Under the pieces are notes generated by a model. That model worked only from the letters and a program-made list of their open reading frames with translations, was not told the DNA's origin and did not search any database. This document shows positions 26,276-33,735 of a stretch of 64,000 nt of DNA, in pieces. Source of the DNA: Psychrosphaera haliotis (GTDB taxonomy: Bacteria; Pseudomonadota; Gammaproteobacteria; Enterobacterales; Alteromonadaceae); contig NZ_BAAAFQ010000001.1 in NCBI RefSeq assembly GCF_039523615.1, forward strand, positions 124,001 through 188,000, in the 5' to 3' direction. Position numbers and translations under genes: made by a program. How positions within the stretch are numbered: the first letter of the stretch is position 1; every line of letters starts with the position of its first letter.

Positions 26276-26388
26276 GCTCTTAAACTAGTCGGTAGGTAAG
26301 GCCTTTAACAAGTAATTGGTGAGTTTCGACAAACCAGTTCGCCTTAATACCATTTTAATTAACACTCTAACAATGCGGAGTCTAGGCA
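26276..26388 (+). promoter_or_regulatory. infC-rpmI leader, possible L20 operator
   Basis: 113 bases with short complementary segments (GGTGAGTTT against AAACCAGTTCGCC, and GGTAAGGCC). In E. coli, L20 represses rpmI-rplT by binding an RNA here that mimics its 23S rRNA site. The position fits, but the fold is not demonstrated by eye. Confidence 0.35.
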
Positions 26389-26586
26389 ATGCCTAAAATG
26401 AAAACTCATAGCGGCGCGGCAAAGCGCTTTAAAAAGACTGCCTCTGGTGGTTACAAACGTAAACAGTCTCACTTACGTCACATTTTGACTAAGAAGAGCT
26501 CTAAGCGTAAACGTCACTTACGTAGCAAGTTAATGGTTTCTTCAGTAGATAAGCCGTTGATCGATCGTATGTTAGCTGGCGCTTAA
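26389..26586 (+). CDS. rpmI: 50S ribosomal protein L35
   Basis: A 65-residue, strongly basic protein with the L35 signature MPKMKTHSGAAKRFKKT and a C-terminal LMVSSVDKPLIDRMLAG. Same length as E. coli L35. It binds 23S rRNA in the large subunit. The ATG at 26389 follows GCGGAGTC. Sixteen bases separate it from rplT. In enterobacteria its translation is coupled to rplT and repressed by L20, and the same order is kept here. Confidence 0.98.
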   Translation: MPKMKTHSGAAKRFKKTASGGYKRKQSHLRHILTKKSSKRKRHLRSKLMVSSVDKPLIDRMLAGA

Positions 26587-26602
26587 GAGAGGAGACTGAA
26601 TA

Positions 26603-26962
26603 ATGGCAAGAGTAAAACGTGGTGTACAAGCTCGCAAGAGTCACAAAAAAGTACTAAAGGCAGCTAAAGGTTATTACGGAGCACGTTCACGTGTTTACCG
26701 CGTAGCATTCCAAGCTGTAACAAAAGCAGGTCAATATGCATACCGTGACCGTCGTCAAAAGAAACGTGTTTTCCGTCAATTATGGATTGCTCGTATCAAT
26801 GCAGCGGCTCGTCAAAACGGTTTGTCATACAGCAAATTCATGAACGGCTTGAAAAAGGCGTCTATTGAAGTAGATCGTAAGATCCTTGCTGACATCGCTG
26901 TTCACGACCAAGCAACATTCGCTGTTTTAGTTACTAAAGCAAACGAAGCGTTAGCTGCTTAA
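26603..26962 (+). CDS. rplT: 50S ribosomal protein L20
   Basis: A 119-residue basic protein with the L20 hallmarks ARVKRGVQARKSHKKVLK, GYYGARSRVYRVA and LWIARINAAARQNGLSYS. It is an early assembly protein of the 50S subunit and, in E. coli, the translational repressor of its own operon. A strong GAGAGGAG site precedes the ATG at 26603. Last gene of the operon, followed by a perfect terminator. Confidence 0.98.
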   Translation: MARVKRGVQARKSHKKVLKAAKGYYGARSRVYRVAFQAVTKAGQYAYRDRRQKKRVFRQLWIARINAAARQNGLSYSKFMNGLKKASIEVDRKILADIAVHDQATFAVLVTKANEALAA

Positions 26963-26986
26963 TCAAGCCAAAATTTGATTTTGATG

Positions 26987-27012
26987 AAAGGAAGCCTAGG
27001 CTTCCTTTTTTA
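26987..27012. terminator. Terminator after rplT
   Basis: A perfect palindrome AAAGGAAGCCTAGGCTTCCTTT followed by further T residues, 25 bases after the rplT stop. The convergent MaoC-like gene ends about 40 bases beyond. Confidence 0.93.
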
Positions 27013-27053
27013 ATACCTAAAATTTAACGATGTTCTTCAAGCCGGTTAAATTA

Positions 27054-27881
27054 CTAACTAACGGTTATTTTTAAATGGCGTTCAGTTCCACAGTTCGAAC
27101 TTAAGTTATACTCTTGAGTGTCGACTTTTTTACTCAAGGTTAAGCTAGCTGGAATGTAGCAGGGTTTATTGAACTCAATTTTTATAGTTTTGTTTGGAAC
27201 ATTTTGTTGTTCAATGATTTTATTTAAACCCAAATGAGCGTTTAACATTCCGTGCACTAAAGCGCCTTTTAAACCAAATAGTTTTGCGAAGGTATTGCCC
27301 ATATGAATTGGGTTAAAGTCTCTAGAAATACGGGCATATTTCCAGACGTCTTTTTGGCTAATCTCAAAATTTGTTAATGTTTCAAAATCCGCGTCATTAT
27401 TTGAAGCCACTTTGATAGACGAACGGCCTTGATAATAGCGACTCTTATCAAGCATCTCATTGATATTGACTAAGGTTACTTGTTTATTTTGCCAGACAGT
27501 TGTCTTAATTTTGTAAAGAAGCCCTTTATCTGACTCGTCTATCGATTCAATTTCTACGACAACCGTGGAAGGTAATCGCCAATTCTGCGGTCCTAACACT
27601 TCTACTTGAGAAGATATGTGAATTAAACCCAGTAATTTAGATGGAATGTCACTTTGCGCTACGCACTGAAGAATGAGTGGAAATGTCGCATTAAAAACAA
27701 AAGTAGGTCTAGCTTCTACGGCACCAAACTTAGCTTCAAATCCATTTAGAACTTTATAGTTTGGGTAATAGTTATCTACACTAATTGCAAAGGGTTTAAA
27801 CAAACCTACATCACGCGGCGTTCGTGTAGCTGCAGTATAAATTAATTTACCTACAGAAAATGGTGGTTGTTGAATGAGCAT
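27054..27881 (-). CDS. MaoC-like (hot-dog fold) dehydratase
   Basis: A 275-residue protein starting MLIQQPPFSVGKLIYTAATR at ATG 27881. The C-terminal half holds the hydratase-2 motif: ARISRDFNPIHMGNTFAKLF followed by GLKGALVHGMLNAH, with the Asp and His of the active site (D-F-N-P-I-H). The N-terminal half looks like a second, degenerate hot-dog domain. Relatives hydrate trans-2-enoyl-CoA to (R)-3-hydroxyacyl-CoA. It overlaps head-to-head, by 8 bases, with the binding-protein gene on the plus strand. AAGGA lies about 13 bases before the ATG, rather distant, so the start is less certain than the family. Confidence 0.85.
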   Translation of the reverse strand: MLIQQPPFSVGKLIYTAATRTPRDVGLFKPFAISVDNYYPNYKVLNGFEAKFGAVEARPTFVFNATFPLILQCVAQSDIPSKLLGLIHISSQVEVLGPQNWRLPSTVVVEIESIDESDKGLLYKIKTTVWQNKQVTLVNINEMLDKSRYYQGRSSIKVASNNDADFETLTNFEISQKDVWKYARISRDFNPIHMGNTFAKLFGLKGALVHGMLNAHLGLNKIIEQQNVPNKTIKIEFNKPCYIPASLTLSKKVDTQEYNLSSNCGTERHLKITVS

Positions 27882-28635
27882 AATTAAATATATTTCCTTA
27901 TTCTTGGTTATGTCCACTTCAATTGTGGCCAACAAGATAATAGCTGACTCAAATAATATCAATATTTCGGTAGGAATAGCACCTCCTTATATTAATGAAG
28001 CGGAAAAAGAAGTCGGGTTTGTTACTAAGATCATACTGGAGTCATTGAAGGAGAGTAAAAACGTCCCAAACTTTATAGTTAAAGATTGGCACCAAGTTAG
28101 TTCAGCCGTTGATCTTGAGCATCACCTTTCATACTGGTGGCACAAGACACCTGAAAGAGAAAAAAAGTGGTACTTTTCACAACCTATTTTTAAAGCGGAA
28201 TTTGTATTTTTAGCTCGTAAAGACGTTCGTTTTTACTGGACTAGATACGACCAATTAAGACCTTATAAAATTGGCCTTTCGCATATACAAAGTTACGGTC
28301 CTCTTTTTGATTCATATATTCAATACTTACAAACAGAAACTTTAATATCTGACTATAGCGGTATTAAAGCATTATTAAAGGGAGATGTTGATGCCATATT
28401 GATTGAAAAATCCATGGCGATTCACTTGTTATCATTTTTTAATAAAAAAGAGCAAAACAGGCTGGAGTTATTTAAAAACAAGATTATTTATGAAGAGCCT
28501 TATTTTCTAGTTTGCGCAAAGTCATTTAGTAACTGTAATTATTATATAGAAGTTTTTAATGTTGGCCTTAACAAGGTAAAATCATCTGGTAAGTATGACA
28601 AGATCATAGAAGAGTTTAGTAGAGGCCATAAATGA
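27874..28635 (+). CDS. Periplasmic solute-binding-like protein (SBP family 3)
   Basis: A 253-residue protein with a signal peptide (hydrophobic 4-17, cleavage likely near ANK or IIADS) and an SBP_bac_3-like body: NISVGIAPPYINEAEKEVGF, then YWWHKTPEREKKWYFSQPIF, which has the same TPERE motif as the protein at 19827-20570 (RTPEREDKFIW). It is an orphan without ABC permease genes. The ATG at 27874 overlaps the start codon region of the divergent MaoC-like gene; its stop overlaps the next ATG by four bases (ATGA), implying translational coupling with the hydrolase. Ligand unknown. Confidence 0.75.
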   Translation: MSIIKYISLFLVMSTSIVANKIIADSNNINISVGIAPPYINEAEKEVGFVTKIILESLKESKNVPNFIVKDWHQVSSAVDLEHHLSYWWHKTPEREKKWYFSQPIFKAEFVFLARKDVRFYWTRYDQLRPYKIGLSHIQSYGPLFDSYIQYLQTETLISDYSGIKALLKGDVDAILIEKSMAIHLLSFFNKKEQNRLELFKNKIIYEEPYFLVCAKSFSNCNYYIEVFNVGLNKVKSSGKYDKIIEEFSRGHK

Positions 28636-29261
28636 AGATTGAAGTATTACCTGTTACGCCATTTCAGCAAAATTGCAGCATCATAGTTTGTACTGAAACA
28701 AACCAAGCCGCTATCGTCGATCCTGGCGGAGAAGTAGACAGAATTATTGCTAAGCTTGAAGAGCTAAGCGTAACGCCTCAAAAGATTTTAATTACTCATG
28801 CGCACATTGATCATGCAGGTGGAACAAAAGATTTAAGTGAACGTTTGAATTTGCCAATCGAAGGTCCTCAAACTGAGGATTCATTTTGGATTGACCGTTT
28901 AGCAGATCAGTCACGTATGTTTCAGTTTCCGGAAGCTAAACCATTTGAACCAACAACTTGGTTAAATCACAGTGACAAAGTAACCGTTGGCAACTTAGAG
29001 TTTGAAGTTAGGCATTGTCCAGGACATACACCAGGCCACGTCATATTTATAAATCATCAATATAAATGGTGTTGGGTCGGGGATGTTTTATTTAATGGAA
29101 GCATAGGCAGAACAGATTTTCCAAGGGGCGATCACGCTACGCTGATTAATGCTATTAAGGAAAGCCTGTTGACGTTAGACGATGATTACCAGTTTCTTTC
29201 TGGCCATGGCCCAACATCAACAATAGGTTATGAAAGGGCTCATAACCCATTTATTCAGTAG
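28632..29261 (+). CDS. gloC: Metallo-beta-lactamase fold hydrolase, GloC/YcbL-like
   Basis: A 209-residue cytoplasmic hydrolase with the full dinuclear metal set: THAHIDHAGG (HxHxDH), HCPGHTPGH, GDVLF (bridging Asp) and SGHGP. The order and size fit the single-domain glyoxalase II type GloC/YcbL, which hydrolyses S-lactoylglutathione in methylglyoxal detoxification; it lacks the C-terminal HAGH domain of GloB. Other thioesters cannot be excluded. It starts inside the stop codon of the preceding gene (ATGA) and is convergent with fur, 16 bases away. Confidence 0.88.
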   Translation: MKIEVLPVTPFQQNCSIIVCTETNQAAIVDPGGEVDRIIAKLEELSVTPQKILITHAHIDHAGGTKDLSERLNLPIEGPQTEDSFWIDRLADQSRMFQFPEAKPFEPTTWLNHSDKVTVGNLEFEVRHCPGHTPGHVIFINHQYKWCWVGDVLFNGSIGRTDFPRGDHATLINAIKESLLTLDDDYQFLSGHGPTSTIGYERAHNPFIQ

Positions 29262-29269
29262 AGTAATTA

Positions 29270-29292
29270 GAGAGCCGTTAGTTACGGTTCTC
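29270..29292. terminator. Hairpin overlapping the end of fur
   Basis: GAGAGCCGT (29270-29278) pairs with ACGGTTCTC (29284-29292) around a TAGTT loop, with one G-T pair. It covers the fur stop codon and follows the convergent hydrolase gene. It lacks a T-run, so terminator function is uncertain. Confidence 0.4.
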
Positions 29293-29706
29293 ACATACTT
29301 TTTTCACACAATTACCATAAAGGTATAAACTGTGATTGGTAAGTTCTATGCCATTTCTCTTAGCAACGTCGTCTTGACGCTGTTCAATAACATCATCAGT
29401 AAACTCTAATACTTTGCCACAATCTAGACAAACTAAATGGTCGTGATGCTTTTTGTTTGCTAATTCAAAAACCGATTTACCACCCTCAAAATGATGACGA
29501 GTAACAATACCTGCATCATCAAATTGATTTAAAACACGATAGATTGTTGCTAAACCAATTTCTTCGTCGTGCTCTAACATTAATTTATATAAATCTTCCG
29601 CACTTATATGCTCATCTTTTAAAGACTTTAATAGCTCTAAAACCTTTAGGCGAGGAGAGGTTACCTTTAATCCGGCGTTTTTTAGTTGAAGATCATTTTC
29701 ACTCAT
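29278..29706 (-). CDS. fur: Ferric uptake regulator Fur
   Basis: A 142-residue Fe2+-dependent repressor. The winged helix has GLKVTSPRLKVLELL and EIGLATIYRVLNQFDDAGIV; metal-binding residues are visible as His87-His88-Asp89-His90, Cys93 and Cys96 (CLDC) and the second pair Cys133/Cys138 near the C terminus. This is the Fur subtype, not Zur or PerR, by overall match to E. coli Fur. In enterobacteria fur adjoins fldA; here it lies about 6 kb away, with rimO, nagZ and others between. Confidence 0.96.
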   Translation of the reverse strand: MSENDLQLKNAGLKVTSPRLKVLELLKSLKDEHISAEDLYKLMLEHDEEIGLATIYRVLNQFDDAGIVTRHHFEGGKSVFELANKKHHDHLVCLDCGKVLEFTDDVIEQRQDDVAKRNGIELTNHSLYLYGNCVKKVCENRN

Positions 29707-29737
29707 AACTTTCTTTCTTTTTTATTGGTCTAATTTC

Positions 29738-29743
29738 ATTATA
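29738..29743 (-). promoter_or_regulatory. Candidate -10 element of fur
   Basis: The minus strand reads CGTATAATG, a perfect TATAAT 31 bases before the fur ATG. No good -35 hexamer sits at the right distance. Confidence 0.45.
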
Positions 29744-29799
29744 CGCATAACACTCAATATTAGAACCGCAAATACGGCTCTAATCGGATTTATATAATA

Positions 29800-31230
29800 T
29801 TAAGCAATTTGGCCCCAAAGGTCATATTCGTCTGAATGTTCAATTAAAACATCAACTAAGTCACCTGGTTTAACATCTTTTTCTTCATTTAAGTAAACCA
29901 TACCATCAATTTCTGGTGCATCTGCATAACAACGACCAATGGCACCTTCTTCATCAATTTCATCAATCAATACTTTCATTGTAGTACCAATACGAGCTTT
30001 TAATTTAGCAGTGCTAATTGCTTGTTGTTTTTCCATGAAACGAATGTAACGTTCTTCTTTAACTTCTTCAGAAACATCTCCACCAAGCTCATTAGCTTTA
30101 GCCCCTTCAACTGGGCTGTATTTAAAGCAGCCAACTCTGTCTAGTTGAGCTACATCCAACCAGTCGAGCAACATTTGAAAGTCTTCCTCAGTTTCGCCTG
30201 GGAAACCAACAATGAAGGTTGAACGTATAACAATCTCAGGGCAAATGTCTCGCCATTTTTGAATGCGTTCTAGTACTCTTTCTGCTTGTCCTGGGCGTTT
30301 CATCGCCTTTAATATTTTAGGACTGGCATGTTGAAAAGGTATGTCTAAATACGGTAATAATTTACCCTCAGCCATTAACGGTATTGTTTTATCAACAGAA
30401 GGGTAAGGGTAAACGTAATGTAAGCGAACCCACATACCCATTTCGCCAAGCTTTTCACATAGTGTTTTCATGTCCGTTTTAATTGGCATGCCGTTCCAAA
30501 AATCCATTTTGTGTTTAACATCAACACCGTAAGCACTTGTATCTTGTGATATTACTAATAACTCTTTTACACCTGCCGCTTTTAAACGTTCCGCTTCTGA
30601 TAAAACTTCTCCAATTGGGCGGCTAACTAAATCTCCGCGCATTGAAGGAATTATGCAGAACGTACATCTGTGGTTACAACCTTCAGATATTTTTAGGTAT
30701 GCAAAATGTTTTGGAGTCAGCTTAACGCCGTGATCAGGAATTAAGTTTTCAAAAGGGTTATGTTCAGGTTTAGGAAGATGTTCGTGTACTTGGTTAAGTA
30801 CTTCTTCGTAGGCATGTGGACCGGTAACTGCTAATACGTTAGGGTGAATCTCTCTGATTTCATCATCCTTAACACCCAAGCAACCAGTCACGATAACGCG
30901 GCCGTTTTCTTTTAACGCTTCGCCAATGGTATCTAAAGATTCTTGAACGGCACTATCAATAAAGCCACAGGTATTAACAATTACTAAATCTGAATCATGG
31001 TAAGTATTAACCACCTCATAACCTTCAGTTCGAAGTTGAGTCAAAATACGTTCTGAGTCGACTAAGTTTTTAGGACAGCCTAAACTTATGAAACCGATTT
31101 TACTCCCTACATCAAAAGTTTGACCTTCCGTTAACGTAGCCGCACCTTGTGCTTTATTTTGCTCTGCAATTACTTTAACTGGAGTCTCAAGCGTTGTTGT
31201 TTTGTTTGGAGTGAATTTTTCGACTGTCAT
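29800..31230 (-). CDS. rimO: Ribosomal protein S12 methylthiotransferase RimO
   Basis: A 476-residue radical-SAM enzyme that methylthiolates Asp88 of ribosomal protein S12. The UPF0004 domain supplies three cysteines (Cys52 in SLGCPKN, Cys88 in NTCGF, Cys117 in TGCLG) for one iron-sulfur cluster; the radical-SAM CxxxCxxC is Cys185, Cys189 and Cys192 in GCNHRCTFC; a TRAM domain ends the protein (GTTMKVLIDEIDEEG). A hydrophilic N-terminal extension of about 40 residues makes it longer than E. coli RimO (441). AAGGC precedes the ATG. The SLGCPKNLVDSE motif separates it from MiaB. Confidence 0.96.
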   Translation of the reverse strand: MTVEKFTPNKTTTLETPVKVIAEQNKAQGAATLTEGQTFDVGSKIGFISLGCPKNLVDSERILTQLRTEGYEVVNTYHDSDLVIVNTCGFIDSAVQESLDTIGEALKENGRVIVTGCLGVKDDEIREIHPNVLAVTGPHAYEEVLNQVHEHLPKPEHNPFENLIPDHGVKLTPKHFAYLKISEGCNHRCTFCIIPSMRGDLVSRPIGEVLSEAERLKAAGVKELLVISQDTSAYGVDVKHKMDFWNGMPIKTDMKTLCEKLGEMGMWVRLHYVYPYPSVDKTIPLMAEGKLLPYLDIPFQHASPKILKAMKRPGQAERVLERIQKWRDICPEIVIRSTFIVGFPGETEEDFQMLLDWLDVAQLDRVGCFKYSPVEGAKANELGGDVSEEVKEERYIRFMEKQQAISTAKLKARIGTTMKVLIDEIDEEGAIGRCYADAPEIDGMVYLNEEKDVKPGDLVDVLIEHSDEYDLWGQIA

Positions 31231-31258
31231 ACTTTGCCTTCTTTAATTGAACGTTCGA

Positions 31259-31282
31259 GCAGGGCTTTCAAAACAGCCCTGC
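31259..31282 (-). promoter_or_regulatory. Strong hairpin in the rimO leader
   Basis: GCAGGGCT (31259-31266) and AGCCCTGC (31275-31282) form a perfect 8-pair GC-rich stem with an 8-base loop and no T-run on either side. A TATAAT on the minus strand at 31302-31297 would start transcription just before it, placing the hairpin at the 5' end of the rimO transcript. Confidence 0.55.
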
Positions 31283-31337
31283 CGAATTTGCGCAAGATTA
31301 TACAGGATAGAAGGGTGCCTGAGTAGTAATACCTGTG

Positions 31338-32441
31338 TTAACTATTGAGCTCAACTAATTTGAAACTGGCTCCTTTATTGCCATCAATCAATACTTGGCA
31401 TTTACCCCAAGATTTAGGAATTAACCACTGATTGTTTTCCTCGATAGTAAAGACATTACGTTTATTATCACAACGAACATCTAACTTATCTAAATCACCA
31501 TTTATGTCCTGAATTACAAACGAGTTACGGGAAAGTCTATGGCTCCAAGTACCTGCTTTGGTAAGATTCGCATCACGAATAATAAGATTATCACTAGCAA
31601 TGTGTTGTTCAATTTTTTCTGCAAAAGGGGCTAATGCTTCTTTCGTTTTTATAGCTTGCTCAGATTTGAAATGCTTTAAACTATTAAAGGTATAGAGCGC
31701 GTCGTTAAATCGTTGTTGATCAGCTTCAATAATAAACATTCTATGCAAATTACGTATAGTTGTAGCCTCCGGTAACCTGCTGTTATATTTATCATGTTTG
31801 GGCTTTTGAGTCGCTTTGTAGAGATGTTTTAACTCATTTTTTTTATCTCCAATCAGAAAGTAATACTCCGATTGTAAATAATGAAACCAAGTTATTTCAG
31901 TTAAATTAGACTCTCCCGCCCACTCAGCGTTTGCTAATTCAAGCCCCAACTTATCAGCTTCTTTGTTTTCCACTAATTTAGCCGCACTGTTATAAAATGT
32001 CCTGAATTTTTTTGATACGCCATTATTATTGATTGAAAAATCAAACTGTAGCTTTGTATCGCACTGTTGTATTGCTTCGCCATCTTTTTCGGCAGGCGTG
32101 TATTTCCATTTTTTAATCGCTCGCAATGCAGCACGTTCAAACGCAACGTCACCGGCCGAATCTATAACCGTGGGTTCAAGAACCGAACCGTCTGTATCAA
32201 TTATAAAACTCATTTGCACCCAACCTTCTCTTCCACGTTTTGCAGCGCTTGAAGGGTATATAGGACCTTTTCTCTCAATAGGTGTTGCGTCAACAATGGA
32301 CTCAACTAGACGAGCTGTTTTGATATCAGAATTTGGAATGTTTAATTTGGAACTTGCATGCACATGCATAGAAAATACAAGTGCAAGCGCTACTGGACTA
32401 AGCTTTTTGATGCGTGTGACGTTACGTGAAATATGTTTCAT
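31338..32441 (-). CDS. Secreted protein with TonB C-terminal domain
   Basis: A 367-residue protein with a signal peptide (hydrophobic 14-28, cleavage likely after VHA) and a TonB_C domain at about 55-135: SAAKRGREGWVQMSFIID, DGSVLEPTVIDSAG, FERAALRAIKKWKYTPA. The remaining 230 residues are mostly helical, with TPR-like spacing (WFHYLQSEYYFLIGDKK). True TonB proteins keep an uncleaved membrane anchor and a proline-rich spanner; both are absent, so direct coupling to ExbB/ExbD seems unlikely. No TonB-dependent receptor adjoins it. Divergent from nagZ. Function is unassigned beyond the domain. Confidence 0.8.
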   Translation of the reverse strand: MKHISRNVTRIKKLSPVALALVFSMHVHASSKLNIPNSDIKTARLVESIVDATPIERKGPIYPSSAAKRGREGWVQMSFIIDTDGSVLEPTVIDSAGDVAFERAALRAIKKWKYTPAEKDGEAIQQCDTKLQFDFSINNNGVSKKFRTFYNSAAKLVENKEADKLGLELANAEWAGESNLTEITWFHYLQSEYYFLIGDKKNELKHLYKATQKPKHDKYNSRLPEATTIRNLHRMFIIEADQQRFNDALYTFNSLKHFKSEQAIKTKEALAPFAEKIEQHIASDNLIIRDANLTKAGTWSHRLSRNSFVIQDINGDLDKLDVRCDNKRNVFTIEENNQWLIPKSWGKCQVLIDGNKGASFKLVELNS

Positions 32442-32583
32442 ATTGTTCCCTCAATAGTAATACCCGAATTATTAGTTATTTATACGGTTATTGCAAATGG
32501 ATGATGTTTAGATAACTTATGTACTATTAGCTTTAAATTTCGTAGGATTCCCCGATAAAAATGAAAAGTACAAATAGGCCCAA

Positions 32584-33708
32584 ATGACAATCTCTAAGAA
32601 TAAGTATCCTCCAAAATCATTGTTAGTTTGTATTGCCGGCACAAATTTAACGAATGAAGAAAAGCTTCGTTTAAAACACCCATTAGTTAACGGGGTCATT
32701 TTATTTTCAAGAAACTTTAAAAATAGCTATCAGCTAAAAGAGCTTGTGGATTCGATAAAAAGTGTTTCTGAGACACCTTTACTAGTTGCTGTAGATAACG
32801 AGGGTGGACGTGTACAACGTTTCAAATCCGATGGCTTTACACATTTACCAGCAATGGCTGAACTATATCGTTACTTTGCGAGTTTAACGAATGCACAGAG
32901 ATCAGAACGGGTCAAACAATCTGATCCTAAAACATCTTATGACCAGCCAAGTACAAAATGTTTAGAGGCAGTTAATGATATTGGTTATCTCATGGCGTTT
33001 GAATGTTTGTCGCATGGTATAGATTTGAGTTTTGCTCCGGTAATGGATATTGATCAAGGTTCCGATGTGATTGGTGACAGAGCCTTTCATGAATCGCCAG
33101 ATATCGCTGCAAAACTTATTAATGCTTTTTGTACTGGAATGCGAATGGCTGGGATGCCAACAGTTGGAAAGCACTTTCCAGGACATGGCTCAACAAAAGA
33201 AGACTCTCACTTTCATACTCCTGTTGATACTAGAGAGTGGACAGAAATTAAAGACAATGATTTGAAAGTGTTTGAAACGCTACTGTCAAAAACCATTATT
33301 GATGGAATTATGCCAGCTCATATTATTTTCGATCAGATAGATAAAGAACCAGTTGGATATAGTAAGTTTTGGCTTCAAAAGGTATTAAAAGAAGATCTGA
33401 AGTTCAAAGGTATAATCTTTAGTGACGATTTGGCGATGGTTGGTGCCGGAGTTTCTACGAAGAATCCGTTAAGTTACATAGAGCGATATGAAAAGGCGAT
33501 AGAAGCTGGTTGCGATATTGCGTTGTTATGTAATAAACCTGACGATGTTGATTTATTATTGAGTCAGATTAAACCATCAGATGTCAGCCAAATTATGAAT
33601 AACAGCGGTTTTAAGTTTGATAGTCAAACTAACAACGTAATTTACAGAGATAAACTAGATGCCGCTAAAGATGTCATCAAAAAAATAAACGAATGGAAAT
33701 CCGCTTAA
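32584..33708 (+). CDS. nagZ: Beta-N-acetylhexosaminidase NagZ
   Basis: A 374-residue family GH3 glycosidase that removes N-acetylglucosamine from cell-wall muropeptides in peptidoglycan recycling. Signatures: NGVILFSRNF, VAVDNEGGRVQRF, FAPVMDI, the catalytic-loop motif KHFPGHGSTKEDSH, and the nucleophile Asp in IIFSDDLAMVG. It is cytoplasmic (no signal peptide) and about 30 residues longer than E. coli NagZ, mainly through an insert after MAELYRYF. Followed after 27 bases by a DASS transporter gene, probably one transcript. Confidence 0.94.
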   Translation: MTISKNKYPPKSLLVCIAGTNLTNEEKLRLKHPLVNGVILFSRNFKNSYQLKELVDSIKSVSETPLLVAVDNEGGRVQRFKSDGFTHLPAMAELYRYFASLTNAQRSERVKQSDPKTSYDQPSTKCLEAVNDIGYLMAFECLSHGIDLSFAPVMDIDQGSDVIGDRAFHESPDIAAKLINAFCTGMRMAGMPTVGKHFPGHGSTKEDSHFHTPVDTREWTEIKDNDLKVFETLLSKTIIDGIMPAHIIFDQIDKEPVGYSKFWLQKVLKEDLKFKGIIFSDDLAMVGAGVSTKNPLSYIERYEKAIEAGCDIALLCNKPDDVDLLLSQIKPSDVSQIMNNSGFKFDSQTNNVIYRDKLDAAKDVIKKINEWKSA

Positions 33709-33735
33709 TATAATAAGAATAAGAACGGAGTAAAA

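Noticed and set aside
31338..32457. Plus-strand frame of 142 codons opposite the TonB-C gene
   Set aside because: The minus strand has a clear signal peptide and TonB_C domain; the plus-strand frame has no recognisable feature.
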